In this document: positions 1-9,511 of the stretch, in pieces | How the letters are laid out: every line of letters starts with the position of its first letter | How positions within the stretch are numbered: position 1 is the first letter of the stretch | NCBI GenBank assembly: GCA_949361645.1 | Contig: OX442417.1 | Coordinates: 2,981,026 to 3,045,025, forward strand | DNA: 64,000 nucleotides | Direction of reading: 5' to 3' | Source: Spongilla lacustris | Lineage: Eukaryota > Porifera > Demospongiae > Spongillida > Spongillidae | Position numbers and translations under genes: made by a program | Notes under the pieces: model-generated | Told to the model about the DNA's origin: nothing | Seen by the model: only the letters and a program-made list of their open reading frames with translations | The model's database searches: none

Positions 1-211
1 GCAATTAAGGCTGGGCTTGCCATACCTTGGAATACACTGAGGCTTCTAAGGCGGTGTGTCACAACATACAGCAAAGGCTCAATTCTAACTCACTGATGTT
101 TCAGGTGGCTCAAATCATCAGGAATCTGTCTAGCTGGTGAGGAAAGGATGCACCACATATCCAGCCAAATTGTTGGCGATAACCCCAAAGGAGAAACAGC
201 CTCCTTTTCAG

Positions 212-371
212 GGGCCAAGTCAATTCATGCAAAATTCTTGGCTTGACATTTGCTCCAATCCACAACCACATGCAGAACCTGATGCGCATTGTACAAGAAC
301 ACTTACTAAGTATTGAGCCACAATTGGTAGCTGCCATACCCCCTCCAGCCAAGAGAGTAAAGAATAAATAA
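212..371 (+). CDS. possible terminal coding exon of an unrecognised gene
   Basis: A pyrimidine-rich stretch ends in an acceptor-like CAG at 209-211. From there one frame is open to a TAA at 369-371. The peptide includes SCKILGLTFAPIHNHMQNLM and ends IPPPAKRVKNK, a basic tail. I recognise no family. The upstream part of the gene would lie outside the window. It could be a chance open frame; the support is only the splice-like junction and the in-frame stop. Confidence 0.22.
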
Positions 372-593
372 TAATTCAGTTCAAGCTCAATCTATTTACA
401 TACGAGCATGGAGTCAAATTTAGACCAAAAGAAATGTAAGGCTATATTTTAAACGCTCTGTTAAAACCCACTTCATTGCGCAAATATTAATTCCCCCACC
501 CCCAAAAAGACACCAAAATGGTGGATTTTCAAAGGCTAGAAATCTACTTCAGAAAATGCGTTGCCACTAACCTTTACCATAAAACGACAGTAC

Positions 594-682
594 AAACAAC
601 TAACTTTACCGTGATAGCTTTGGCATGTTCCAATTCAGTCACCGAGCGTCGTTGTAGTTTTTTGAACACATGTAGTCGGTGA
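594..682 (+). pseudogene. possible relic of a hAT C-terminal dimerisation motif
   Basis: The plus frame reads VIALACSNSVTERRCSFLNT and then stops. This resembles the 'P.TNA.SERS.S.LRR.KT' signature at the end of hAT transposases, including the intact one in this window (VIPATNAISERSASVLRRVK). Only about 25 residues are recognisable and nothing on either side continues the homology, so this is at best an old fragment. Confidence 0.2.
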
Positions 683-1121
683 TCGCCGTGCGTAAGTCGA
701 TAGGTTTGAAGTACCAGAGCCGACAGTTGGCAACACCAGGCCACGTGATTTTTGCTTACAATATAGTTCAAAGGTGTTTATCACTGCTAGTATGGCTTTT
801 AGGTGTTGATTACGTTTTATGTACCCCGTGCACAGCTGGTTCTAAAAGGCATCGGTTGTCAGGTTCGTTGCTATGGGTGTACGTAACCATTTCAATTTTT
901 CGGGGCGTAGGGCTTAGTTTCCACGCGTTCAATGAGAGCAGACCACCGTGTTTTATACGCAAATTTGCGCTCAGATTGCGCGGCCTGCGCAACTATTTAC
1001 GTACCACTTCCTCCTTTAAGGGGTGGTACATGTAGCCACAAAGTTGGTACATTTAACCACAACAACCAAATGTCGGTTCACCCACAATGTCGGTACGGGT
1101 ATGCTGTTTACTGCACCATTG

Positions 1122-3724
1122 CAGGGCCGTAGCATCGAAAAATAAACCGGTGCGGCCACTGTGAAAATAGGAAATGCAGAGGAAGCCCCGGGGAGGGTGC
1201 GGGAGGGGGGCACCCCTCCCGCCCAGCAAGGGGGTATGGGGGAGCGCTGAAAGCTCCCCCATCGGGGTCTGGGGCGGAGCCCCAGGAACCAACGCTTTTT
1301 GACACGACAAATTTGAAAAACTACGCGTGCGTCACATGTAAACACTATTGCCGTTAGTTTACTTATATCTCATCACAAGTTAATATACTATGGGACATAG
1401 AACGTCATTCAGCATGCATGCACATCATCAAAACTTTCCAAAAACTTCAAATCTACGTTCTCGCGAGCTGACGAAGTCATTCAAGCACGAGACGATGGAT
1501 AAACCATCTGTCCTATCCTTGTGGGCATGAAGAACACACAAGTTGTTTACACGCATTTGTGACATGCTTGTACGAAGGTAAGTTTTCACCCTGCGTAACA
1601 CTGACGCACTGCGCTCACTTATCGCATTGGTCGCTGGTATCACTAGGATAAGCTTGAGCAAGATGCAGACTTCAGAGATGCCTATGCGTGTGGCTGGTGA
1701 AAGGCCAGTGATATAAGCTCTGATTGTGCTAAGAGTCGGTTTTTCAGGCAAGGAGGAGAACATCGCTGGCAGCAATTCAAGCTGTGTTTCAAGACTTGAT
1801 GCTACAAAGTCATTATGGTAGTGCTTCAAAACAAAATCAAGCTCTGAGCGGTACTCTTCTCTTCTTGCTGCCTTCAACAAAAGACACTCCAACTGTTTTA
1901 GGATTCCATAACCTGGTTGGTTGAATCTCTCTCTAATTGCACTGATAATAAAATCCAGACATTCAAAATACTCTTGGCAATAGCGGTCTTTGGCTGTGCT
2001 ATGTTGGTAGCCCTGACTAGATCCAATTTCTAAACGGCTAGGAGCTCTTCTTTTTCTAGGCAGTGAGGCCTCCTCTACATCATACTTCCTTTGAAAAGAC
2101 AGCACCCTTTCCCAAAATAGGTCAAATGATTCTGATGATCTTATGCTGCTGAGAGTTGCACAAGTAAGCTCTGCACATTGCTGACCTTCAGATGCTGTTA
2201 AGGTTGGATCTTGTAGAGTTTTGCTTAGATTATCAGTGTGTTTTAGTATACGTTCACCAAGCAGCAAACCAAAAAGGAAATTAAAGTTCCTCATTGTTGC
2301 TTCCACTCCTATAACTCGAGCTTTTATCTCTGAGTCAGTGATATCATCCTTGATCTCTTCCCATAAGACCTGGAATACCTCATAATTGTCAAGTATGCTC
2401 TGCAATGATGCTGCACGGACAGTCCACCTAGTTGGACACAAGGTACGAAAGCCTGATGTAGATGGTGCCAGCTCATCCTTTAGCCGATTGAAAATTGCAT
2501 CGCGCTTCGGAGAGTACTTTAAAAGCTTTGATATCTCAAAAGCTGCATCGAGGGTGTCTCGGAGGATTTTATTCTTTTTTATCGAATCACTGGCTGCGAG
2601 GTTTAATGCGTGTCCATAACAGTGAGTATATGTAGCCCTGGACTCCACTGATAATATCTGTGCTGCCACTCCACTTCTGTGTCCAGCCATATTAGCAGCC
2701 CCATCGTAGCATTGACCTCTACAATTTGCAATAGACAAATTCATTCGTGTCATCGTGTCTTTGAGGATGTGAACAATTCGATCACTCCCAATAGACTCTA
2801 CCACATAAAGTCCAATGAACTCTTCACTGCAATTGAAATTATCATCTACGCTTCGGAAACAAATGGCAACTTGCGTTTGATTGGCAGCGTCTGTCACTTC
2901 GTCTGCCATTAAGGTAAAGAACCTGGCATTTTGGATTGAAGAAGCAATATCCCTTAACACATTTAACGCCATGATAGTAATGATTTCGTTCTGGATTTCA
3001 GGACTGGTGTACTTGTACGTTTTTCGCTCCAACCACTTAAGCAATTCAGGTTGGTGAATGGCTCTAAGCTTGATAAGTTGCATGAAATTGCACTCCTTTT
3101 CGTCATCATCCCCACGCAAAGCTATACCTTGCTTGGCCAAAAATCGTAAATTTTCGGCTATAGTTACAAGACACTGCCGATTTGCTGCTTTCTCATCTGC
3201 ATGAGCCAATGACAGTAGCTCTCCTACATCCCGTGTTGTTTCAGGTAGAGTAACTACCATCTCAACAGCTTTCTTATGGGTGTCTGATTTCTCATGGCTC
3301 GGGAAAGCAACTGTTGCATCCTTCCAATTACTAAATCCAGCATAAATGAAAGCTGAATCCTTGATGTTACCCGAGGTTGTGCTTAACTTTCCTGTGGTCA
3401 CAGCTTTAACACAAATAAAACAAAACGCTCGATCGTGGCAGCTGTCATAGTGCAACCAGCCCCACTGTGAAAACCATTTTGGTTTGAAAGCCCGTTTTAC
3501 TATGGTCTTTTTTCCGAACTCACGCATCGGAAATGGAAACCGCAGTGGTTGATTAGCCGTTTCTTCGATTGCAGGTGGCTGCACATTCATCGTCCCTCGA
3601 GTTACAAATTAAACCGGGTGAATAACCACTTTATAAATTACAATAATCGTTAATATTTTCAAATGTTCTGGCTAAAACCGGTCCGGCCAAGGCCGGACCG
3701 GCCGGACTGGATGCTACGGCCCTG
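1122..3724 (-). mobile_element. intact hAT-like DNA transposon, copy 1 (2,603 bp)
   Basis: The left end begins CAGGGCCGTAGCATC and the right end is its exact inverse GATGCTACGGCCCTG. The element is flanked by a 5-bp direct repeat, CATTG, at 1117-1121 and 3725-3729. A GC-rich hairpin-prone block lies at about 1170-1290 next to the left end, and a CCGGTC/GGCCGG-rich block lies next to the right end. It carries one full transposase gene on the minus strand. A second copy of the same length sits at 43977-46579. A 5-bp rather than 8-bp duplication suggests the hAT5-like branch of the hAT superfamily; that placement is from memory of family traits. Confidence 0.93.
1428..3590 (-). CDS. hAT/ZMYM-type transposase (TTF zinc finger, DUF4371, hAT C-terminal domain)
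   Basis: A 720-residue uninterrupted reading frame. Residues about 38-110 form a TTF/BED-like zinc finger region (WGWLHYDSCHDRAFCFICVK, then GFSNWKDAT and HEKSDTHKKA). Residues about 110-330 match the DUF4371 type of RNase H-like core, with the expected catalytic aspartates at D230 (LMADEVTDA) and D296 (GQCYDGAANMAG). The last 80 residues hold the hAT dimerisation motif (VIPATNAISERSASVLRR, E659). It would cut and paste the element between its CAGGGCCGTAGCATC ends. It fills most of the element and lacks stops or frameshifts, so it looks functional. The start chosen is the first ATG of the open frame, 134 bases inside the right end. Confidence 0.92.
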   Translation of the reverse strand: MNVQPPAIEETANQPLRFPFPMREFGKKTIVKRAFKPKWFSQWGWLHYDSCHDRAFCFICVKAVTTGKLSTTSGNIKDSAFIYAGFSNWKDATVAFPSHEKSDTHKKAVEMVVTLPETTRDVGELLSLAHADEKAANRQCLVTIAENLRFLAKQGIALRGDDDEKECNFMQLIKLRAIHQPELLKWLERKTYKYTSPEIQNEIITIMALNVLRDIASSIQNARFFTLMADEVTDAANQTQVAICFRSVDDNFNCSEEFIGLYVVESIGSDRIVHILKDTMTRMNLSIANCRGQCYDGAANMAGHRSGVAAQILSVESRATYTHCYGHALNLAASDSIKKNKILRDTLDAAFEISKLLKYSPKRDAIFNRLKDELAPSTSGFRTLCPTRWTVRAASLQSILDNYEVFQVLWEEIKDDITDSEIKARVIGVEATMRNFNFLFGLLLGERILKHTDNLSKTLQDPTLTASEGQQCAELTCATLSSIRSSESFDLFWERVLSFQRKYDVEEASLPRKRRAPSRLEIGSSQGYQHSTAKDRYCQEYFECLDFIISAIRERFNQPGYGILKQLECLLLKAARREEYRSELDFVLKHYHNDFVASSLETQLELLPAMFSSLPEKPTLSTIRAYITGLSPATRIGISEVCILLKLILVIPATNAISERSASVLRRVKTYLRTSMSQMRVNNLCVLHAHKDRTDGLSIVSCLNDFVSSRERRFEVFGKF

Positions 3725-3729
3725 CATTG

Positions 3730-4250
3730 ACACAATTTGAATAAATTTGCAGAAATCTCCTTGTTCACATTTGAGCATATTTACTCCATTCTTATACTGT
3801 ATAGATTGAGTTATTTTCAAATAGATTTAAAATGGATCATGCATGGAATCGCGTTAGGTTACCATTAGATGCATGCAAATGGACTGTGCATGTGTAAACT
3901 ATAAATCAGTTAGTTGTATTTGTGCATTTCTCCATCCAACATGAACAGATCATATAGGTTATACTGCTAATCGCAGTGCTGAAATTGAAGTCTGCCTTAT
4001 TTGCTATTTCTCACCTCCGTTCAGTAGTCATGCATGGATATTTGTCCTCTAATATCCAAGGTTCAGTCTACAGGTAAATATTTATGAGATTGCCTTTGCC
4101 ACTGCAACATGCAATTGTAGACAAGAAATACGCTTAACAGCAGCAATGAAGTGGCAAGTTACTAGCCTTTCCAGTTATTACCGTTGAAGCTATTTATTTA
4201 TTTATTTTGCTAATAGGGTGACAGTCAAGACTTTGTGTATATATATAATA
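3730..4250. other. intergenic, nothing recognised
   Basis: AT-rich sequence without an open frame of note or a clear repeat. It ends in a TTTATTTA-type and (TA)n stretch that is the insertion site of the palindromic MITE starting at 4251. Confidence 0.5.
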
Positions 4251-5082
4251 TATATGGGAAAGTTTACGAGAAAAGGGACCTAGCGTGTATAACAAAAAAG
4301 TATAATAAAAATGCATTACGTTTGATTTGCTATAACTTCCGAACAGTTAACGCTATCAACTTCCTATTTTCAACACTTCATACTGCACCATTTCTCTATG
4401 GTAAAATACATTTTGGAGTCTTGCACTTGCTCCGTGTCAGTATTGCAACGTTCGATACCCCACTGGGTTCAAACCCGCCATAACTTTCGGTAGGAGTAAT
4501 CAATTCGCTTCAAATTCGGTTTGTAGGTAGAGAGGTCCTATACCTATCGATTTGTTTTGTTCGTTGATTTTTATGCCATCCATTACGGAGATACAGTTGA
4601 ACAAACTACGTGCCCATTTTCGCGCTCGATTCGAGCCAATGATTTGGGCAAATTGCGTTCCGCTCAATGTATGGGGAGGCGGGGATTATAACTTTGGCGC
4701 GAATCAAGCGGGAAAACGTGCACGTAGTTTGTTGAACTGTATCTCCGTAACGGATGGCATAAAAATTAACCAACAGAACAAATCGATAGGTATCGGACCT
4801 CTCTACCTACAAACCGAATTTGAAGCGAATTGATTACTCCTACCGAAAGTTATGGCGGGTTTGAACCCAGTGGGGTATTGAACGTTGCAATACTGACACG
4901 GAGCAAGTGCAAGACTCCAAATTGTATTTTACCATAGAGAAATGGTGCAGTATGAAGTGTTGACAATAGGAAGTTGATAGCATTAACTGTTCGGAAGTTA
5001 TAGCAAATCAAACGTAATGCATTTTTATTATACTTTTTTATAATACACGCTAGGTCCCTTTTCTCGTAAACTTTCCCATATA
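4251..5082. mobile_element. palindromic MITE A (~830 bp)
   Basis: The two halves are near-perfect inverted repeats over almost the whole length: TATATGGGAAAGTTTACGAG at the left is mirrored at about 5063-5085, and the arms meet near 4670. Flanks are runs of TA, consistent with TA target use (Tc1/mariner-like), but no transposase is present. The arm carries blocks shared with MITEs B and C, such as GGAGATACAGTTGAACAAAC. The open frame at 4552-4833 falls wholly inside this repeat and is not taken as a gene. Confidence 0.85.
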
Positions 5083-5910
5083 TATATATGGGACAGTATC
5101 CGCGAAACTTTCGTACGTTTTATAACATTATAAAACAATAGTGTAATAACGTTTGAATTGCTATATCTTCCGAACGTTAAGCGTTATTGACATTCTATTT
5201 TCAGCACTTCATACTACACCATTTCTCTATGACAAAATACATTTTGGAGTCTTGCAGTTGCTCCGTACCAGCATTGCAACGTTCGATACCCCACCGGGTT
5301 CAAAGCCACCATAACTTTCGATAGGAGCAATCAAATCGCTTCAAATTCGGTTCGTAGGTAGAGAGGTCCTATACCTATCTACTTGTTCTGTTCGTTAATT
5401 TTTATGCCATCCGTTACAGAGATACAGTTGAGCAAACTACGTGTGCGTTTTCCCGCTTGATTCGCGCCAATGATATAACCACCGCCTCCCCATACATTGA
5501 GCGAGAAGCGATTTGCCCAAATCATTGGCGCGAATCAAGCGGGAAAAAATGCACGTAGTTTGTTCAACTGTATCTCCGTAACGGATGATATAAAAATTAA
5601 CGAACAGAACAAATCGATAGGTATAGGACCTCTCTACTTACAAACCGAATTTGAAGCGATTTGATTGCTCCTATCGAAAGTTATGGCGGGTTTGAACCCG
5701 GTGGGGTATCGAACGTTGCAATGCTGACAAGGAGCAAGTGCAAGACTCCAAAATGTATTTTGTCATTGAGAAATGGTGTAGTATAAAGTGTTGAAAATAG
5801 GATGCCAATAACGTTTACCGTTCGGAAGATATAGCGATTCAAACGTTATAACACTATTGTCTTATAATGATATAAAACGTACGAAATTTTCGCGGATACT
5901 GTCCCATATA
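5083..5910. mobile_element. palindromic MITE B, abutting A
   Basis: Begins TATATGGGACAGTATCCGCG and ends with the inverse at about 5890-5910. The arms are near-perfect inverted repeats meeting near 5500 (CATTGGCGCGAATCAAGCGG at the centre). The only spacer between A and B is a short TATATATATA stretch, so one element landed on the edge of the other. No coding capacity. Confidence 0.85.
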
Positions 5911-6850
5911 TATATATATATATGGTATCACAATTGTGATGAGGATGAGGGTGCCTTGTGTTCTACCTGAAGTATATATGAGCATGCATTCTCACAGGTG
6001 GATATTATATTTTTTATTTCTCAGATTATCAAGTTACATGTACTATATTCTTTATATAGTACACCACTATTAATTTATTATAGATGTTACATGTATACAC
6101 GTTCACGTAACACATGCTGTCACGGTATCATCAGGTGGAGCTCGAGGCCAAACAAGCAGGGAGGGCTCGGGCAGCAGCAATACAGTTTGATTATTTTGGT
6201 TTTCAGAATTAGAGGAGTGGGAGTGGATGGCCAGGCGCCTAGCAATGTTTCATTAGCAGTGCACGATTCTAAAGCCTCCGTATGCCTCCATTACAAGAGG
6301 GACACAACAACCTGGAGCACGCATTGTTGTCATTTTGCTATTACACAGCTATATATGAAGTACAAGAAAACTGTGAATTATTTGGAACACTTAGAAGCTC
6401 ATTTCAATGGACAATGCATGAACTGGCACATGTACACATACAGTACACTTTATACAATTAGTGCATGCATATGCATGCATTAATCAGTAATATGTTGGAA
6501 CTAACAATCGATAGGCGAAACTAGCTGTTAATAAGTCACTTTCACCCTTAGGTGTTGTTGAAGAACTGTACAAGTGAGAAGAATGCATGCTCTGTTTTCC
6601 TTCGCATACTTTTTTTTAACGTTCAGGGATTTCGGTCCCCCCCACCCCGGACTCAATTCTCTACAGGTACAAGACTCACGGAGGAGCGAGATCCCTAGGG
6701 ATTTCAGTCCGGGGGGGACCGAGTTCCCTGTGACACCGGTACGTACGCATGCGTGTTTGTGCTGGCTCCAGCTGGACTGTACTTTGGCTGTGTCCTGTGT
6801 ATATATATATAATTATAATTATAATTATATTATATAATATAATATATATA
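5911..6850. other. spacer between MITEs with a small inverted-repeat relic
   Basis: The open frames seen here (5998-6483, 6574-6837) look like chance. At about 6628-6741 a short unit carries GGGATTTCGGTCCCCCCC and the inverse GGGGGGGACCGAGTTCCC, and ends CCTGTGACACCGGT. That end is the inverse of the CCGGTGTCACAGG terminus at about 34009, so this is probably a small relic of that element family. Confidence 0.4.
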
Positions 6851-7676
6851 TATATGGGACAGTTTCCGCGAAAATGTCACCCTTTTATAATATTATAAGG
6901 TTATAAAAATGCTTCTTGTTTGAATGGCTATATCTTCCGAACGCTACACGCTATCGACTTTCTATTTTCCACAGTTCATACTACACTATTTCTCTATGAC
7001 AAATTGCATTTTGAAGTCTTGCACTTGCTCCACGCTAGTATTGCAACGTTCGATACCCGACCAAGTTTAAACCCGCCATAACTTTAGGTAGGAGTTATCA
7101 AATCGCTTCAAATTCGGTTTGTAGGTACAGAGGTCCTGTACCTATCGATTTGTACTGTTCGCTAATTTTTAAGGCATCCGTTACGGAGATACAGTTGAAC
7201 AAACTACGTGCACTTTTTCCCGCTTGATACGCGCCAATGTTATAATCCCCGCCTCCCATACATTGAGCGGGACGCGATTTGCCAAAATCATTGGCGCGAA
7301 TCGAGCGGGAAAAGTGGACGTACTTTGTTCAAATGTATCTCCGTAACGGATGGCATAAAAATTAACGAACAGAACAAATCGATAGGTATAGGACCTTTGT
7401 ACCTATAAACCGAATTTTAAGCGATTTGATTACTCCTACCTAAAGTTATAGGGGGTTTGAACCCGGTCGGGTATCGAACATTGCAATATTGGTGTGGAGC
7501 AAGTGTATGACTCCAAAAAGCAACTATTCATATAGAAATGGTGTAGTATGAAGTATTGAAAATAGAAAGTCGATAGCGGGTAGCGTTCCGAAGATATAGC
7601 CATTCAAACAAGAAGCATTTTTATAACCTTATAATATTATAAAAGGGTGACATTTTCGCGGAAACTGTCCCATATA
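6851..7676. mobile_element. palindromic MITE C
   Basis: Starts TATATGGGACAGTTTCCGCG and ends with its inverse at about 7657-7676. The arms mirror each other throughout, meeting near 7260. It shares the terminal 14 bases with MITE B and the internal blocks around GGAGATACAGTTGAACAAAC with A and B. TA-rich flanks. The open frame at 7208-7408 is a by-product of the palindrome. Confidence 0.85.
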
Positions 7677-8316
7677 TGCAATAGTTATACAATGGATTCA
7701 TAACTGTGAATGCGATGGACTTACGGAGTGTGAAGGAGAGGTAAGTCGACGCTTCGCATTTCCTTTTTAAGTAAACGGTATACATGTACACGTTGTAGGT
7801 TTTGGGTCTATCTTCAAGAGTTATGTATCAATGCTTTCTGTGTAGGGAAGTAGGTATAGGAAGCGTTGATTTCATATTGGCTTAAATCCCGTCTTAACAA
7901 TTATTTCTGAGGATTTGTATGCACGCATGTACAATGTAGATATGCTGCTATTGAATCTCATTTCCTAGAACCGTATATACGAAAAACTAAATGACAGACC
8001 CTTAGCAAATAATTCTGTGCTAAATGTAGGTCTGTAATATTTATAAATGTCGTAATTACTTGTTTCCTTACTTTTTATTTAACTGATGTCTACAAATCCT
8101 ACATCACCAATTTTATTTTTATTAAAATTTTATATCTTGTACGTAATAGTAACAGGCGTTCTACTATATAAAAGAATTACTGCCTCGTACACACTGACAT
8201 CCGTTATACGTTCAGTGACAAATAAATTTGCGTACATGCATGTGTAATCAGTGGATCTATCATCTCATCAACACCTATTGGCAGTAGCATGTGCATGGAC
8301 TAATCCAACTGGATCT
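7677..8316. other. left edge of the duplicated region, otherwise featureless
   Basis: No gene or repeat recognised up to about 8160. From about 8165 (the CTCGTACACACTGACATC block) the sequence is homologous to 36930-36995, which marks the left edge of the large collinear duplication discussed under the CAP genes. Confidence 0.5.
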
Positions 8317-9172
8317 TACGGTGGCCCGGTAGGTCGCGCACTAAGACAGTTGCGCCACGCACTACTTGAAGTTTGCACCGCGCACTAGTTGAGGTTTGCA
8401 CCGTGCACAGCGCACTAGTGGCGATTTGCACCGCGCACTAGTTGAGATTTGCACCGCGCACTAGTTGAGGTTTGCACCGCGCACTAGTCCGGGTTTGCAC
8501 CGCGCACTAATTGAGGTTTGCACCCAGCACTAGTTGAGGTTTGCACAGCGCACTAGTTGAGATTTGCACTGCGCACTGACTATGGGATGGCGAATTGTTT
8601 GGTTACGTCACTATCTATTAAAGCGGCTATTAACAAACAGTACGAAGTTGTAATGTTCTCATGCTGCACCGAAACGATCCAGAGGTCTTTCTTTGCCTCC
8701 AATATACTAGTTGGGCGTAGCCTGACCTTCGCGTTTTGGCGGAAGGTCCAGGTACACATACCCGACCTTCCGCCAAAACGCGAAGGTCAGGCTACGCCCA
8801 ACTAGTATATTGGAGGCAAAGAAAGACCTCTGGATCGTTTCGGTGCAGCATGAGAACATTACAACTTCGAACTGTTTGTTAATAGCCGCTTTAATAGATA
8901 GTGACGTAACCAAACAATTCGCCATCCCATAGTCAGTGCGCAGTGCAAATCTCAACTAGTGCGCTGTGCAAACCTCAACTAGTGCTGGGTGCAAACCTCA
9001 ATTAGTGCGCGGTGCAAACCTCAACTAGTGCGCGGTGCAAATCTCAACTAGTGCGCGGTGCAAATCGCCACTAGTGCGCTGTGCACGGTGCAAACCTCAA
9101 CTAGTGCGCGGTGCAAACTTCAAGTAGTGCGTGGCGCAACTGTCTTAGTGCGCGACCTACCGGGCCACCGTA
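8317..9172. mobile_element. foldback element, member 1 (856 bp palindrome)
   Basis: Both ends are TACGGTGGCCCGGTAGGTCG inverted. The arms are inverted repeats of about 420 bp separated by only about 14 bases near 8750. It is flanked by the 6-bp direct repeat GGATCT (8311-8316 and 9173-9178). The homologous duplicate near 37000 lacks it, which confirms an insertion. The centre of each arm carries TAGTTGGGCGTAGCC, the end of a separate MITE family. Because of the palindrome the same 82-residue frame appears on both strands (8557-8805, 8707-8955); it is not taken as a gene. Confidence 0.88.
8339..8575. repeat. 23-bp subterminal array in the foldback element (left arm)
   Basis: About ten copies of a 23-bp unit of the form GCGCACTAGTTGAGATTTGC-ACC run directly inward from the GGTCGCGC terminus. 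The mirror array lies at about 8935-9150. Units differ by a few bases (GGTTT/GATTT, CCGGG, GGCGA). Confidence 0.85.
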
Positions 9173-9378
9173 GGATCTCTAGTTGTGTGTGTGACCCATG
9201 CATGCACCAAATGACATGTAAGTATATATTGTATGTGCATTGCTAAAGAGATCAGAATATTATCAGTTGTCATTGCTATTGAGATCGGGATCTACGCTTC
9301 CACTACACATGTGCTATTCTAACTATAGTCCACAACTACTACTTGTCCATTATGCGCTGTTACATGCATGCATCTTCA

Positions 9379-9511
9379 CTACTCGTCCTCTGAAATGAGG
9401 TCATCGTCAGACTTTTCCTCGTCATAGGAATCCACGATCTCTGGCTCCAGCGACATCGCACGTGCTGCGAACCCTGCTGAAGCGTATGGCTCCTGTCCTT
9501 CGTAGTTCCCT
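9379..9511 (-). CDS. CAP copy A, exon 4 (C-terminus)
   Basis: 133 bases from CTTTCAG|AGGGAAC to TAG. Completes the GPGGNYEGQEPY motif across the junction and adds an acidic tail. Copy B has the same exon with a 15-base in-frame deletion in the acidic tail. Confidence 0.87.

Noticed and set aside
1016..1345. Minus-strand frames over the GC-rich left end of the hAT element (also 43962-44200)
   Set aside because: They cross the transposon boundary and a hairpin-rich non-coding zone; the frames depend on base composition.
2386..2912. Plus-strand frames inside the transposase gene (also 45241-45767)
   Set aside because: Antisense shadows of the 720-codon transposase; no independent support.
4440..4490. 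Possible tRNA-derived SINE (GGGTTCAAACCCGCC resembles a B-box)
   Set aside because: No A-box at the right distance and no cloverleaf; the motif is itself palindromic and part of the MITE arm.
8339..8575. CRISPR-like array of 23-bp units
   Set aside because: Units are contiguous without spacers, mirrored on the other arm and located in a eukaryotic foldback element.
8557..8955. An 82-residue protein encoded identically on both strands
   Set aside because: It arises from the perfect palindrome of the foldback element; start and stop lie within the arms.
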